A DNA stretch of 64,000 nucleotides from an uncultured Oscillospiraceae bacterium (lineage in GTDB: Bacteria; Bacillota; Clostridia; Oscillospirales; Acutalibacteraceae), in assembly GCA_902492455.1 (NCBI GenBank), contig CABULH010000007.1:1-64000 (forward strand), read 5' to 3'. Shown here one piece after another: positions 17,407 to 26,922 of the stretch (positions within the stretch are counted from its first letter, which is position 1; every line of letters begins with the position of its first letter). The notes under the pieces were generated by a model. That model did not search any database, had not been told where the DNA came from, and worked only from the letters and a program-made list of their open reading frames with translations. The position numbers and the translations under genes were made by a program.

Positions 17407-18249
17407 ATGGATATGATTACTGCCCGGGAAGTAACATTTCAATATGAAAATCCCGACGAGGTGCCGCGAATGGTGCTGGACGGGATTGATCTGTCCATAG
17501 AAAAAGGCTCCTTTGTAGCGCTGCTGGGGCATAATGGTTCGGGAAAATCCACTTTGGCCAAGCATTTCAACGCCATGCTGCTGCCTACCGGCGGCCGGGT
17601 ATTGGTGCAGGAGCTGGATACCGCGGATGAGGAACGAAAATACGACATCCGCCGAATGGTGGGGATGGTGCTGCAGAATCCGGACAACCAGCTGGTTTCC
17701 ACCATTGTGGAGGAGGATGTGGCCTTCGGACCGGAGAATCTGGGGATTGAACCCGCCGAAATAAGGCGGCGGGTGGATGATTCTCTCAAAGCGGTGGATA
17801 TGTATGATTATCGTGAGCACGCGCCGGACAAACTCTCCGGCGGCCAGAAGCAGCGGGTTGCGATTGCAGGAATCCTCGCTATGCAGCCGGATTGTATTGT
17901 GCTGGATGAACCTACCGCCATGTTGGATCCAAAGGGTCGGCGGGAGGTACTGGATACCATCCATCGTCTTAACCGGGAACGGGGTATGACAGTGGTGCTG
18001 ATCACCCATTATATGGATGAAGCCGCTGGAGCCGACCGAGTGGTGGTAATGGATGAGGGACATATTCTGCTGGACGGCGCCCCGCGGGAGGTATTCGCTA
18101 GGGTAGAGGAGCTGCGTGCGGTGGAATTGGATGTTCCACAGCCCACCGAACTCTGCTACATTCTGCGGCAGGCCGGAGTTCCTTTGCCGCCGGATGTGCT
18201 GACTGCCGAGGAATGCGTTTCCGCTTTATCTATGCTGCTGCGGCAATAG
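17407..18249 (+). CDS. ecfA1: energy-coupling factor transporter ATPase 1
   Basis: A 280-residue ATPase of the ECF vitamin/metal transporter core. Walker A is GHNGSGKSTLA near residue 40, the Q-loop LQNPDNQLVS is the ECF type, the signature is LSGGQKQR, and Walker B is IVLDEPTAMLDP. The start at 17407 has GGAGAAGGG close upstream and gives the usual length. It is followed by ecfA2 and ecfT; together they form a module shared by substrate-binding S components encoded elsewhere. Confidence 0.93.
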   Translation: MDMITAREVTFQYENPDEVPRMVLDGIDLSIEKGSFVALLGHNGSGKSTLAKHFNAMLLPTGGRVLVQELDTADEERKYDIRRMVGMVLQNPDNQLVSTIVEEDVAFGPENLGIEPAEIRRRVDDSLKAVDMYDYREHAPDKLSGGQKQRVAIAGILAMQPDCIVLDEPTAMLDPKGRREVLDTIHRLNRERGMTVVLITHYMDEAAGADRVVVMDEGHILLDGAPREVFARVEELRAVELDVPQPTELCYILRQAGVPLPPDVLTAEECVSALSMLLRQ

Positions 18250-18304
18250 CGCTGCTGTGGATTTCAAATGCCTAGAGACCTTTACAAGAAAGGACCACAC
18301 AACC

Positions 18305-19174
18305 ATGTCCGTGATCGAAACCCGCAATCTGACCTATACCTATTCTCCCGGTACACCTTTCGAAAAGACAGCGATGAAGGATGTCTCCATCTCGGTGGAA
18401 AAGGGCGATTTTATCGGTGTAATCGGACATACCGGTTCGGGAAAATCCACCCTTGTACAGCATCTCAACGGCCTTTTGCGCCCTACTTCCGGACAGGTTT
18501 TGGTGAATGGAAAGGATATTTGGGAGGAGCCGAAAAAAATCCGCCAGGTTCGCTTCCAGGTTGGGATGGTGTTTCAGTATCCTGAGCACCAGCTTTTTGA
18601 GGAGACTGTATACAAGGATATCTCCTTTGGTCCCCGGAACATGGAGCTGCCGGAGGAAGAAATTGATCAGCGGGTTCGCCGGGCGGCGGAGTTTGTGGGA
18701 CTGAAAGCCGATCTATTGGAGAAATCCCCCTTTGAATTATCCGGAGGCGAAAAACGCCGGGCAGCTATAGCCGGTGTCATGGCCATGCAACCGGAGGTAT
18801 TGATTCTGGACGAGCCCACTGCGGGACTGGATCCGAAGGGCCGGGATATGATTCTGGAGCAGGTGGCTGTTTATCAGAAGGAGAACGGTACCACGGTTCT
18901 GTTGGTTTCCCACAGCATGGAGGATATCGCCCGGGTGGCGAAAACCGTACTGGTGATGAACGGCGGCAGTGTAGCGATGTATGCGCCCACGCCGGAGGTT
19001 TTCTCACGGGCGGATGAGCTGACCGCCATAGGCTTGGCGATCCCCTCGGTTACCCGCGTCTTCATGGAACTGCGGAATCAGGGCATCAATGTGGGGGATA
19101 ATGTCTATACGGTGGAGCAGGCGGCTCATCGGCTGTTGCCGCTGCTGCTGAAGGGAGGGAAGGCCCATGCTTAG
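18305..19174 (+). CDS. ecfA2: energy-coupling factor transporter ATPase 2
   Basis: A 289-residue second ATPase of the ECF core, pairing with EcfA1. Walker A is GHTGSGKSTLV, the Q-loop is FQYPEHQLFE (the EcfA2 form), the signature LSGGEKRR, and Walker B LILDEPTAGLDP. The chosen ATG at 18305 follows AAAGGACC. The last eight bases overlap the start of ecfT. Confidence 0.93.
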   Translation: MSVIETRNLTYTYSPGTPFEKTAMKDVSISVEKGDFIGVIGHTGSGKSTLVQHLNGLLRPTSGQVLVNGKDIWEEPKKIRQVRFQVGMVFQYPEHQLFEETVYKDISFGPRNMELPEEEIDQRVRRAAEFVGLKADLLEKSPFELSGGEKRRAAIAGVMAMQPEVLILDEPTAGLDPKGRDMILEQVAVYQKENGTTVLLVSHSMEDIARVAKTVLVMNGGSVAMYAPTPEVFSRADELTAIGLAIPSVTRVFMELRNQGINVGDNVYTVEQAAHRLLPLLLKGGKAHA

Positions 19175-19982
19175 CGGTATCACCATCGGGCAGTTTTTTC
19201 CCGGCGATTCTCTGCTGCACCGGATGGATCCCCGGATGAAACTGGTGCTTACTTTTGGATATATCGTAGCGGTTTTTGTCCCGCAGAATTGGGTAGGTTT
19301 AGGCATTGCCATCGCCTTCCTGTTTGTAAGCATAGCCCTGTCCCGGCTGCCGGTCCGACTGATCTGGAAAAGCGTCAAGCCGATTTTGCCTTTGATTATC
19401 TTCACCTCCTTTATCAATATCTTTTATGTGAAGGGGGAAGTCGTTCTGGTGGATTGGTGGATTATCCACATAACTCTTCAGGGCCTCATCAACTCCGTTT
19501 TTATCGCCATCCGTATCCTCTGTCTGATTGCGGGCAGTTCTCTGCTGACTTATACTACCTCTCCAACCGCGCTGACCGACGCGCTGGAACGGCTGATGAA
19601 GCCGCTGAAGGTATTACATGTCAATGTGCATGAGCTGGCGATGATGATGACCATTGCTCTGCGTTTTATTCCTACCCTTATTGAAGAAACCGATAAAATT
19701 ATGTCTGCCCAGAAGGCTAGAGGAGCGGATATGGAAAGCGGAAGCCTGTTGCAGCGGATTCGGGCGCTGATTCCTATATTGATCCCTTTATTTGTTTCCT
19801 CCTTCCGCCGGGCTTATGAATTAGCCATGGCGATGGAATGCCGCTGTTACCGGGGCGGAGAAGGCCGCACCCGGATGAAACAGCTGCATCTCCATCAGCG
19901 GGATATAGGATCCTTGGTGATATTTCTCCTAATGCTGGGCGTCGTGATCGCCTTGAACTTTCTGGTGCCCAAAGCGCTGTAA
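19167..19982 (+). CDS. ecfT: energy-coupling factor transporter transmembrane protein
   Basis: A 271-residue membrane protein that couples the two ATPases to S components. Several hydrophobic segments occupy the first 120 residues. The cytoplasmic coupling helices carry the conserved alanine-arginine-glycine motifs: QKARGADMESG and, later, AYELAMAMECRCYRG. It overlaps ecfA2 and is followed by truA 23 bases on, the order usual in Firmicutes. Confidence 0.93.
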   Translation: MLSGITIGQFFPGDSLLHRMDPRMKLVLTFGYIVAVFVPQNWVGLGIAIAFLFVSIALSRLPVRLIWKSVKPILPLIIFTSFINIFYVKGEVVLVDWWIIHITLQGLINSVFIAIRILCLIAGSSLLTYTTSPTALTDALERLMKPLKVLHVNVHELAMMMTIALRFIPTLIEETDKIMSAQKARGADMESGSLLQRIRALIPILIPLFVSSFRRAYELAMAMECRCYRGGEGRTRMKQLHLHQRDIGSLVIFLLMLGVVIALNFLVPKAL

Positions 19983-20005
19983 TAATGTGGTAAGGGGGAG
20001 GGCTT

Positions 20006-20749
20006 ATGCAGCGTCTGCTGCTGACTTTGCGGTATGACGGAAGCCGGTATCACGGCTGGCAGGTACAGAAAAACGGCGTCACCGTTCAGGAGACGCTGCA
20101 GGACGCGGTGGAGCGGCTTACCGGCGTACGTTCGGGAATTATTGGCTGCAGCCGTACCGATTCCGGTGTGCATGCCAATATGTTCTGCTGCACCTTTGAT
20201 ACCGATTGCCCTCTCCGGGAAGGTCGAATGACCAAAGCGCTTAACGCTTATCTGCCCCGTGACATTGCTGTTTACGGCTGCCGGGAGGTAGCGGCGGATT
20301 TTCATCCCCGCTATGCGGCGCTGGGCAAACGCTATATCTATCGCATATGGAATGCTTCGGACCGAAATCCTTTCTGGGAAGGGCGCGCTTTTCACTGCCG
20401 TCAGCCGCTGGATGCGGCTTTTCTTTCCGAACAGGCGGCAGACTATATAGGTTTTCACGACTTCGCCGCCTTCTGTGCCGCGGGCAGTTCTGTGGAAAGC
20501 ACCGAGCGTTCTGTTCGCCGTGCAGAGGTAGAGCGGCAAGGGGATCTGATTGTGTATACAGTGGAAGCCGACGGCTTCCTTTATAATATGGTCAGAATCA
20601 TGGTGGGCACCCTGCTGGATATCCAGGCGGGGAGTCTGGAAGCAGGTTCGATTCCCGCCATACTGAACAGCGGCAGCCGGGCACAGGCGGGGAAAACTGC
20701 ACCGGCCTGCGGTCTGTATCTTGACTCTGTTTTTTATCCACCGGAATAA
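20006..20749 (+). CDS. truA: tRNA pseudouridine(38-40) synthase TruA
   Basis: A 247-residue pseudouridine synthase acting on tRNA positions 38-40. The catalytic aspartate is in GCSRTDSGVHAN (about residue 51) and the family signature near residue 190 is VEADGFLYNMVRIMVGTL. Length is normal. It closes the ecfA1-A2-T-truA cluster. No ribosomal protein genes flank it, although rplQ before and rplM-rpsI after are the common neighbours of this cluster. Confidence 0.95.
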   Translation: MQRLLLTLRYDGSRYHGWQVQKNGVTVQETLQDAVERLTGVRSGIIGCSRTDSGVHANMFCCTFDTDCPLREGRMTKALNAYLPRDIAVYGCREVAADFHPRYAALGKRYIYRIWNASDRNPFWEGRAFHCRQPLDAAFLSEQAADYIGFHDFAAFCAAGSSVESTERSVRRAEVERQGDLIVYTVEADGFLYNMVRIMVGTLLDIQAGSLEAGSIPAILNSGSRAQAGKTAPACGLYLDSVFYPPE

Positions 20750-20796
20750 ATTCATTGGATAGCCATGTTTTTCTCAGTTGAAAAGGGCGGTGCCAA

Positions 20797-22140
20797 ATGG
20801 CGAAAAAGAAGGATCTGATCGTAAAAAAGCGAAGGACTTCCGTACATACAGAGGAGACTATCCTGCCGCGGCAGGAATCTTTTGTCCCGTCTGCGGAACA
20901 ACCTGTTTCAGAAGAATCGCCGGTATTGCAGGAGGTTCCCCGCAAAAAACGTCGGCGGCGCAGTTTTCTTATTCGCGTGGGACTGCGGCTGCTGATTGTA
21001 GCTGCGGTTTTTGTCACCGGCATCTGGATTTATCAGAACTGGGATACCTTAGCGCCTGAGAGTCTGGTAATCTGGCTGGATGAAAAATTTTCCGGCGGTG
21101 ATAAAGGGGCCGGATTTCCTGTGGAGATTGTGGGCAGTGAAATCACAGCCATGGCTCAACTGAAGGGAAACGCAGCACTGCTGAGCGATAATGCTCTGAT
21201 TCTTTACAACACCCGGGGAGGCGAGGTGGACCGGCGGCTGCATGGGTATGCCAAGCCTATCCTGCGTACAGCAGGGGATTATCTCCTGATAGCGGAAGCC
21301 GATGGCCTTCGCTTTCGACTGGAAACACGGGCGGGGACTTTGTTGGATGTTCCTGCCAATAATGAAAAAACGGAAAATGGAAAAACCACCGTTGTGCTGG
21401 ATAAGCCTCTGAAAAATAAAATCGTCACCGCCTCGGTTGATACCAAGGGAAATGTGATTTTGGTGACCGGTTCTTCCCAGAGTCATATGTCGGAGGTTCT
21501 GGTTTACAGTAAACAAGGCAAACAGCTGTATGCTCTGCAAAGTGCGGAAAATATGGTGGTGGATGCCGCTGTCAGCCCTGATGGAAAACAGATTGCCTTG
21601 ATATCCCTGAACACGGAGGGCGGTGCGCTGCGCTCCTGCCTGCAGATTTATGATATGAACAGTGCTGCGGCCGTACCGGTTAAGGAATATGCTGACACGG
21701 ATATTATGCTCTGCCGGGTTTCCTATTTCCCCGGCGGCACAGTGCTGGCAGTGGGAGATAACGCCTGCTGGGTGGCCAATCCTGCGGGAAGCTTGTTTGA
21801 GAAACACAGCTATACGGATTACGAATTGATTGGTTTGTCAGAGGGGGAAGACTCCGCGGCATTGGTTTTACGCCGATACGGCAACACCGACGGCGGCCGC
21901 GTGCTGATGATAAAGCCTACAGGGGATGTGGCCTATGAAGCCGCTTTTGACGGTTCTTTCCGTGACATTTCTCCGGCAAAGAACGGATATTGGATTCTAA
22001 CTGGTGGTCAGCTGCTTCATGCTGGCGGCAAGGGATTGGACAAATCCATGGAAATCCCTGCCGACGGACGGCTGGTCTGTGGTTTAGGCGACAAGGCCAT
22101 TGTGCTGGGGCTGACAAGTTTGACGGATTACCAGCTTTAA
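20797..22140 (+). CDS. single-pass membrane protein with beta-propeller-like domain (DUF5711-like)
   Basis: A 447-residue protein. The first 50 residues are charged and probably cytoplasmic, with the basic run RKKRRRRS just before one transmembrane helix (about 64-84). The remaining 360 residues are extracellular and made of repeated strand-rich blocks such as AVSPDGKQIALIS, which suggests a WD40-like propeller. It resembles the DUF5711 family of Clostridia, with no known function. It starts a run with two CvpA-like genes, so a role in envelope processes is possible but unproven. Confidence 0.72.
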   Translation: MAKKKDLIVKKRRTSVHTEETILPRQESFVPSAEQPVSEESPVLQEVPRKKRRRRSFLIRVGLRLLIVAAVFVTGIWIYQNWDTLAPESLVIWLDEKFSGGDKGAGFPVEIVGSEITAMAQLKGNAALLSDNALILYNTRGGEVDRRLHGYAKPILRTAGDYLLIAEADGLRFRLETRAGTLLDVPANNEKTENGKTTVVLDKPLKNKIVTASVDTKGNVILVTGSSQSHMSEVLVYSKQGKQLYALQSAENMVVDAAVSPDGKQIALISLNTEGGALRSCLQIYDMNSAAAVPVKEYADTDIMLCRVSYFPGGTVLAVGDNACWVANPAGSLFEKHSYTDYELIGLSEGEDSAALVLRRYGNTDGGRVLMIKPTGDVAYEAAFDGSFRDISPAKNGYWILTGGQLLHAGGKGLDKSMEIPADGRLVCGLGDKAIVLGLTSLTDYQL

Positions 22141-22164
22141 AACAGAGGAAAAAGAGGGTGCGCT

Positions 22165-22896
22165 ATGAGTTTTGTACTGGATTTGCTCTGCGCAGGTCTG
22201 TTGGCCGGTATTTTCTATCTTTTTTTCCGGCGTTCTCTTTCCAGTGCTCTTTTGACGCTGGGAGCGCTGGTTCTGTCGCTGTCTTTTTCTTTTTTTCTAA
22301 GCGGTGTCCTTCAAAACACGATATCTGATCATGTCGTCAGTCCGATGGTGGAACGGCGGGCTGGAAATGATCTGGCGGATCTGTTTTCAGCACCGCATGG
22401 CAGCAACGGGAAAGACACTGTTCACGGCTTGGATTTGGGTAAAATGGTGGCGGAGCGTCCCGCTCCTTTTATGAAGCTGGTGGAGAGATATGGCGCTGAC
22501 CCGAAAAGTGTAACCGCAGCGTATGAACAAGCCAAAACATCGGAAGCAGTTTTGGAGGCTATGACAGTTGGGTATAGTCAGGCGTTGTCCAAAGGACTGA
22601 CTTTTATTCTGCTTTTTGTACTGACGGCGGTTCTGCTGCATCTGGCGGCAAAAGCGGTGGAGAGTAATCTGGCTCCGCCGCCCCGCAAACCAAACGCCGC
22701 CCGGCGTCTGGGATCTGCCGTGTGCGGCGTGGCGGCAGGCGTTATCGTCATTTTCGCGCTGGGAGTGGCATTGGAAACGCTCATTCCATACCTTGAGCAG
22801 GAGTCGGTAATGCTGTCCGTTTGGACCCTGCGGAACAGCTATATTTATGAATATCTTAATCGAATCAATCCTTTTGTACAGTTGTGTATGGTGTAA
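22165..22896 (+). CDS. CvpA family membrane protein
   Basis: A 243-residue protein with four hydrophobic segments, two at the N-terminus (about 1-20 and 25-45) and two in the second half (about 140-165 and 190-215), the pattern of colicin V production (CvpA) family proteins. The charged stretch about 50-135 lies between the pairs. It follows the DUF5711-like gene by 24 bases and precedes another CvpA-like gene. Family members are linked to envelope integrity and secretion; the mechanism is not established. Confidence 0.72.
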   Translation: MSFVLDLLCAGLLAGIFYLFFRRSLSSALLTLGALVLSLSFSFFLSGVLQNTISDHVVSPMVERRAGNDLADLFSAPHGSNGKDTVHGLDLGKMVAERPAPFMKLVERYGADPKSVTAAYEQAKTSEAVLEAMTVGYSQALSKGLTFILLFVLTAVLLHLAAKAVESNLAPPPRKPNAARRLGSAVCGVAAGVIVIFALGVALETLIPYLEQESVMLSVWTLRNSYIYEYLNRINPFVQLCMV

Positions 22897-22988
22897 AATT
22901 GTGGTATACTGGCAGGGAAAACCAAAAACGCCGATAACCCGCCGGTGTCGGAAAATGCGTATGATAGAATACAAGGAGGGCGTGTCCG

Positions 22989-23735
22989 ATGGCATATATT
23001 CTAGATATTGCGGTCATACTAATTCTTCTTCTGGCGATTTTCATTGGATATAAGCGCGGCTTCGTCAAGGCAGCTATCAAGTTGGTGGGGTGCATCCTTG
23101 CGGTAATAGTCGCCGGTGCGGCCAGCATTCCGCTGGCGGCGGGTATTTTCGATACCTCTGCCGCGGCCAAACTGGAGGAAACCATTGCTTCAAAAATGAC
23201 CGCTACCGACACAGCTTCGGTGGCGGCGGGAATTGAAGCGGTGCTGGATCAGCTTCCCGGCCCTGTAACAAATGCATTGGAAGCCTATGGAATGGGCAGC
23301 CCGGAACAGATTATGCAGGAGATTAAGAATTCGTTGAACGGCTCGGCGGAGTCCATCGCCCACTCGGTGGTGAAGATAGCAATACGGCCGGTGGCGGTGG
23401 CGCTGCTGCGTACCCTTTGCTTCTTTATTCTTTTCATTGTTTTGATGATACTGGTCGCGCTTGTGGCCAACTTAATCAGTCGGGTATTCACCCTGCCGAT
23501 TCTGCGGCAGATGAACGGCGGACTCGGCGCAGTGGTGGGTGTAGCCGAAGGCGTGGTGCTGATTTTTGTTGCCGTTACGGTGCTTCAGCTCATTGCCGCT
23601 TCTTCCTCCAGCGAAGCGTTCATCACCAACAAGGATATCAGTGACACCATGCTGGTTCGCTTTGTGGCGGAGCACAATCCTTTGTCGGATGTGCTGAAGG
23701 ATATCCTCCAGGTTATTGCGCCGGCAGCGAAATAA
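22989..23735 (+). CDS. CvpA family membrane protein
   Basis: A 248-residue protein that begins with the classical CvpA pattern: YILDIAVILILLLAIFIGYKRGFVKAAIKLVG. Two further helices lie at about 140-165 and 180-205, separated by ISRVFTLPILRQMNGGLGAVVG, a conserved family segment. The binding site is AAGGAGGGCG. It is the second CvpA-like gene in tandem, about 90 bases after the first, and seems the more typical member. Confidence 0.82.
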   Translation: MAYILDIAVILILLLAIFIGYKRGFVKAAIKLVGCILAVIVAGAASIPLAAGIFDTSAAAKLEETIASKMTATDTASVAAGIEAVLDQLPGPVTNALEAYGMGSPEQIMQEIKNSLNGSAESIAHSVVKIAIRPVAVALLRTLCFFILFIVLMILVALVANLISRVFTLPILRQMNGGLGAVVGVAEGVVLIFVAVTVLQLIAASSSSEAFITNKDISDTMLVRFVAEHNPLSDVLKDILQVIAPAAK

Positions 23736-23818
23736 GCACACCGGGAAAAAAGGTGGATTCTCGATAAAAATGTGCCTCCCGCGGTGCGGGAAATGGGGGC
23801 ACGGGAAGGCCTGATGGT

Positions 23819-24442
23819 ATGAAAGTGTTCAATGTGGAACTGAAGATGACGATTCCTAATGCGCTGTCGATATTCCGGCTGCTGCTGCTGCCGGTTTTCG
23901 CTGCTCTGTACCTGATGAGCAAAGAGAGACCGGAACTGCTTTACTGGTCCTTCGGCATTTTGGTGCTGTCTGGTCTGACCGATTCCTTGGATGGAATCAT
24001 CGCCCGGCGTTTTAACCAGATATCCGATCTGGGCAAGATGCTGGATCCGGTAGCGGATAAAATCACTCAGGTAGTGGTGGTGATCTGCTTGGCAATGCGC
24101 TTTCGGGAGCTGATACCGCTGGTGGTGATTTGTTTTCTCAAGGAATTGGCTCAGGCGGTGGGCGGTTTGTTTCTGCTGAAGAAAGGAGCGGCGGTCCACG
24201 GCGCCAAATGGTATGGCAAGGTTTCCACCTTCGTTTTTTATGGAGCAATGGCACTGATCGTATTGCTGCCTAATATGCCCTTTGCCCTGCGGATCGTACT
24301 GATTGTGCTGGTGAGCGTGCTGATGTTGTTTTCTTTTTTTCAATATATCCGCCTGTTTTTCGGTATCAAGAAGAACATGCCCGCCGGTTCCGACGGAAAA
24401 ATTACGGCGGCCGATTCGCAGAATAGTTCGAAATCGGCCTGA
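23819..24442 (+). CDS. CDP-alcohol phosphatidyltransferase (PgsA-like)
   Basis: A 207-residue membrane enzyme that transfers a CDP-activated phosphatidyl group to an alcohol. The family motif DG-X2-AR-X8-G-X3-D-X3-D reads DGIIARRFNQISDLGKMLDP, followed by VADK. Several hydrophobic segments follow. Phosphatidylglycerophosphate synthase is the likeliest reaction, but cardiolipin- or other head-group enzymes share the motif. It begins MTIPNALSIFRLLLLPVF after a 9-residue lead, as PgsA proteins do. The next gene follows 17 bases later. Confidence 0.85.
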   Translation: MKVFNVELKMTIPNALSIFRLLLLPVFAALYLMSKERPELLYWSFGILVLSGLTDSLDGIIARRFNQISDLGKMLDPVADKITQVVVVICLAMRFRELIPLVVICFLKELAQAVGGLFLLKKGAAVHGAKWYGKVSTFVFYGAMALIVLLPNMPFALRIVLIVLVSVLMLFSFFQYIRLFFGIKKNMPAGSDGKITAADSQNSSKSA

Positions 24443-24459
24443 CCGACAGGAGGTTGCAC

Positions 24460-26733
24460 ATGATCTGTTCGCGTTGCAAGAAGCGGCCGGCGGTCGTTTT
24501 TATCACCCGTATGGAAGGAGACAAAACCGTCAACGATGGCTTGTGCCTGACCTGCGCCAAGGAACTGGGAATTAAACCCGTAGGGGATCTTCTGGATAAG
24601 TTCGGTATCACAGAAGACGATATGGAACAGATGGATCAGCAGATCGGTGAACTGATGAGTCTGAACGGCGAAGAGGGAGAAGACGAGAATTTTGAGCCGG
24701 GGGGCGCTGCCACCTTCCCTTTTTTGCAGAATCTTTTCGGTGATATGGGGAAAGCCGGTACGCCTGCCAAGGATAAGGAAGGCAATAAGGCCGACGCAGA
24801 ACAGAAGAAAAAAGAAAAGAAACGTAAGTTTCTTAGCTTGTACTGCACAGATTTGACGAAAAAGGCCAGAGAAGGCGGCATCGACCGAATCATCGGCCGG
24901 GATCGTGAAATTTATCGCGTGGTACAAATCCTATCTCGCCGGACGAAAAATAATCCTTGCCTTATCGGCGAACCTGGCGTGGGCAAGACGGCCATTGCCG
25001 AGGGACTTGCCTTACGCATCGCTGCCGGAAACGTGCCGCCCCGTTTATTGGAAAAGGAGATTCATCTGCTGGATCTCACCGCTCTGGTCGCCGGTACCCA
25101 GTTCCGTGGCCAGTTTGAGAGCCGTATCAAGGGTTTGGTGGATGAAGTAAAGGCGGAGGGAAACATCATTCTCTTCATTGACGAGGTACACAACCTGGTG
25201 GGTACGGGAGACGCTGAGGGCAGTATGTCTGCCGCCAACATTCTGAAGCCTGCCTTGTCCCGAGGTGAAATTCAGGTGATTGGCGCCACCACCTTCAATG
25301 AGTACCGCAAGCATATTGAAAAAGATGCGGCTTTGGAACGGCGCTTCCAGCCGGTGACGGTGGAGGAGCCTTCCGTTGACGATACAGTGGCCATGCTCTC
25401 GGGAGTAAAGAGCTACTATGAATCGTATCATGGCGTTCGTGTATCGGAGGGGCTGGTTCGCCGGGCGGTGGTGCTGTCCGAGCGGTATATTACCGACCGT
25501 TTTCTGCCGGACAAAGCCATCGACTTATTGGATGAAGCTTGCGCGGCCGCAGCATTAAAAAACAGCAGCGCCGACCGTTATGCGGAGTTGCAGCGCCGGG
25601 CTCAAACCCTTAAGCAGGATGAAGAGGGGGAGATGAGCCAGGAAAATATTGATTATGAAAAGTTAGCCAACACCCGCGCGGAACTGCTCAAAGTGGAACA
25701 GGAGGCGGAAGAACTGCGTCCCGCTGCCACAGAGGCCCCGGTGACAGAAGAGGATCTGGCCAAGGTTATCGAGCTTTGGACCGGCATTCCTGCGTCCAAG
25801 GTGCAGGAGAGTGAGCTTTCCAAACTGGCGAAGATGGAGGAACGCATCCGGGAAAAAATCATTGGCCAGGATGAAGCGGTGGAACTGGTTTCTGCCGCCA
25901 TTCGCCGCAGTCGGGTACAAATTAGTCCTCGCCGTCGTCCGGCATCCTTCATCTTTGTGGGACCCACCGGTGTGGGCAAAACCGAGTTGGTGAAGGTGCT
26001 GGCAGCCGAACTGTTCGATACGCCGGAAACTCTGATACGGCTGGATATGTCGGAATTCATGGAGAAACACGCGGTTTCCAGGATCATCGGTTCTCCCCCC
26101 GGATATGTCGGCTATGATGAAGCTGGACAATTGACTGAAAAAGTGCGGCGCAAGCCTTACTCCGTGCTGTTGTTTGATGAGATCGAAAAAGCCCATCCGG
26201 ACGTGCTGAATATTCTGCTGCAAATCCTGGATGAAGGACGAGTTACCGACGCCCATGGTCGGGTGGTAAATTTTGAAAACACGGTTATCGTCATGACATC
26301 CAATGCTGGAAGCCAGTTCCGGGAGAACCTGATGGGCTTTGGCAAGAGCGATGCTGAAGCGTCTCGGGACAAAGCCACGAAAGCCCTTGGTGAATTTCTG
26401 CGCCCGGAATTCATCAGCCGTGTGGATGAGATTGTCTATTTCCGTCCTCTCAAGCGGGAGGATTATTCTCGTATTGCGGATCTGATGCTGAAGGAACTGG
26501 TCCAGCCGTTGGCGGAACGGGATATCGCTTTCAGCTGGACGTCCGAGGCAGCCGCCGCGCTGGCAGCCAAGGCTTTCGGCGGCAAACGTGGGGCCCGGGA
26601 TTTGCGCGGCGCCGTCCGGCGAGAGGTGGAGGACAAAATCGCTGCCCTGATCGTGGAGCATTGCGACGCGCCCTTGCGGACTATTGCTGTTTCTGCCGAT
26701 GAAGCGGGAGCATTAATCATTACAGCGCAATAA
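24460..26733 (+). CDS. clpE: Clp ATPase with N-terminal zinc finger (ClpE-like)
   Basis: A 757-residue Hsp100 unfoldase. Instead of the double Clp N domain it starts with a CSRC-X22-CLTC zinc finger as in ClpE and McsA, then an acidic linker. Two AAA+ modules follow: GEPGVGKTAIA with LFIDEVHNLVG, and GPTGVGKTELV with LLFDEIEKAHP. A short coiled middle segment (about 390-430) separates them. An MGF loop after TSNAGSQFRENL is consistent with docking to ClpP. I start at the ATG six bases after AGGAGG rather than the TTG two codons earlier. A clean terminator follows. The symbol reflects domain layout. Confidence 0.88.
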   Translation: MICSRCKKRPAVVFITRMEGDKTVNDGLCLTCAKELGIKPVGDLLDKFGITEDDMEQMDQQIGELMSLNGEEGEDENFEPGGAATFPFLQNLFGDMGKAGTPAKDKEGNKADAEQKKKEKKRKFLSLYCTDLTKKAREGGIDRIIGRDREIYRVVQILSRRTKNNPCLIGEPGVGKTAIAEGLALRIAAGNVPPRLLEKEIHLLDLTALVAGTQFRGQFESRIKGLVDEVKAEGNIILFIDEVHNLVGTGDAEGSMSAANILKPALSRGEIQVIGATTFNEYRKHIEKDAALERRFQPVTVEEPSVDDTVAMLSGVKSYYESYHGVRVSEGLVRRAVVLSERYITDRFLPDKAIDLLDEACAAAALKNSSADRYAELQRRAQTLKQDEEGEMSQENIDYEKLANTRAELLKVEQEAEELRPAATEAPVTEEDLAKVIELWTGIPASKVQESELSKLAKMEERIREKIIGQDEAVELVSAAIRRSRVQISPRRRPASFIFVGPTGVGKTELVKVLAAELFDTPETLIRLDMSEFMEKHAVSRIIGSPPGYVGYDEAGQLTEKVRRKPYSVLLFDEIEKAHPDVLNILLQILDEGRVTDAHGRVVNFENTVIVMTSNAGSQFRENLMGFGKSDAEASRDKATKALGEFLRPEFISRVDEIVYFRPLKREDYSRIADLMLKELVQPLAERDIAFSWTSEAAAALAAKAFGGKRGARDLRGAVRREVEDKIAALIVEHCDAPLRTIAVSADEAGALIITAQ

Positions 26734-26745
26734 ATACCTGAACAG

Positions 26746-26788
26746 AAATCCCTTGCGCGCTGTTGCTAGCAGCGGGCAAGGGATTTTT
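26746..26788 (+). terminator. intrinsic terminator after the Clp ATPase gene
   Basis: AAATCCCTTGC pairs with GCAAGGGATTT, with a further CGCTG/CAGCG inner stem, and is followed by TTTTT. It lies 12 bases past the stop codon. Confidence 0.85.
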
Positions 26789-26922
26789 AAGGGTTGCCGT
26801 GAAACAAAAATTTTGTTTATGCGGATATAGATTCCGCACAAAATAATGGATAGCGGTAGACATTTGGAGAAAAATGCATTACCATATACTCCAAATATGT
26901 CAAAAGAAAGGATGGACACAAA

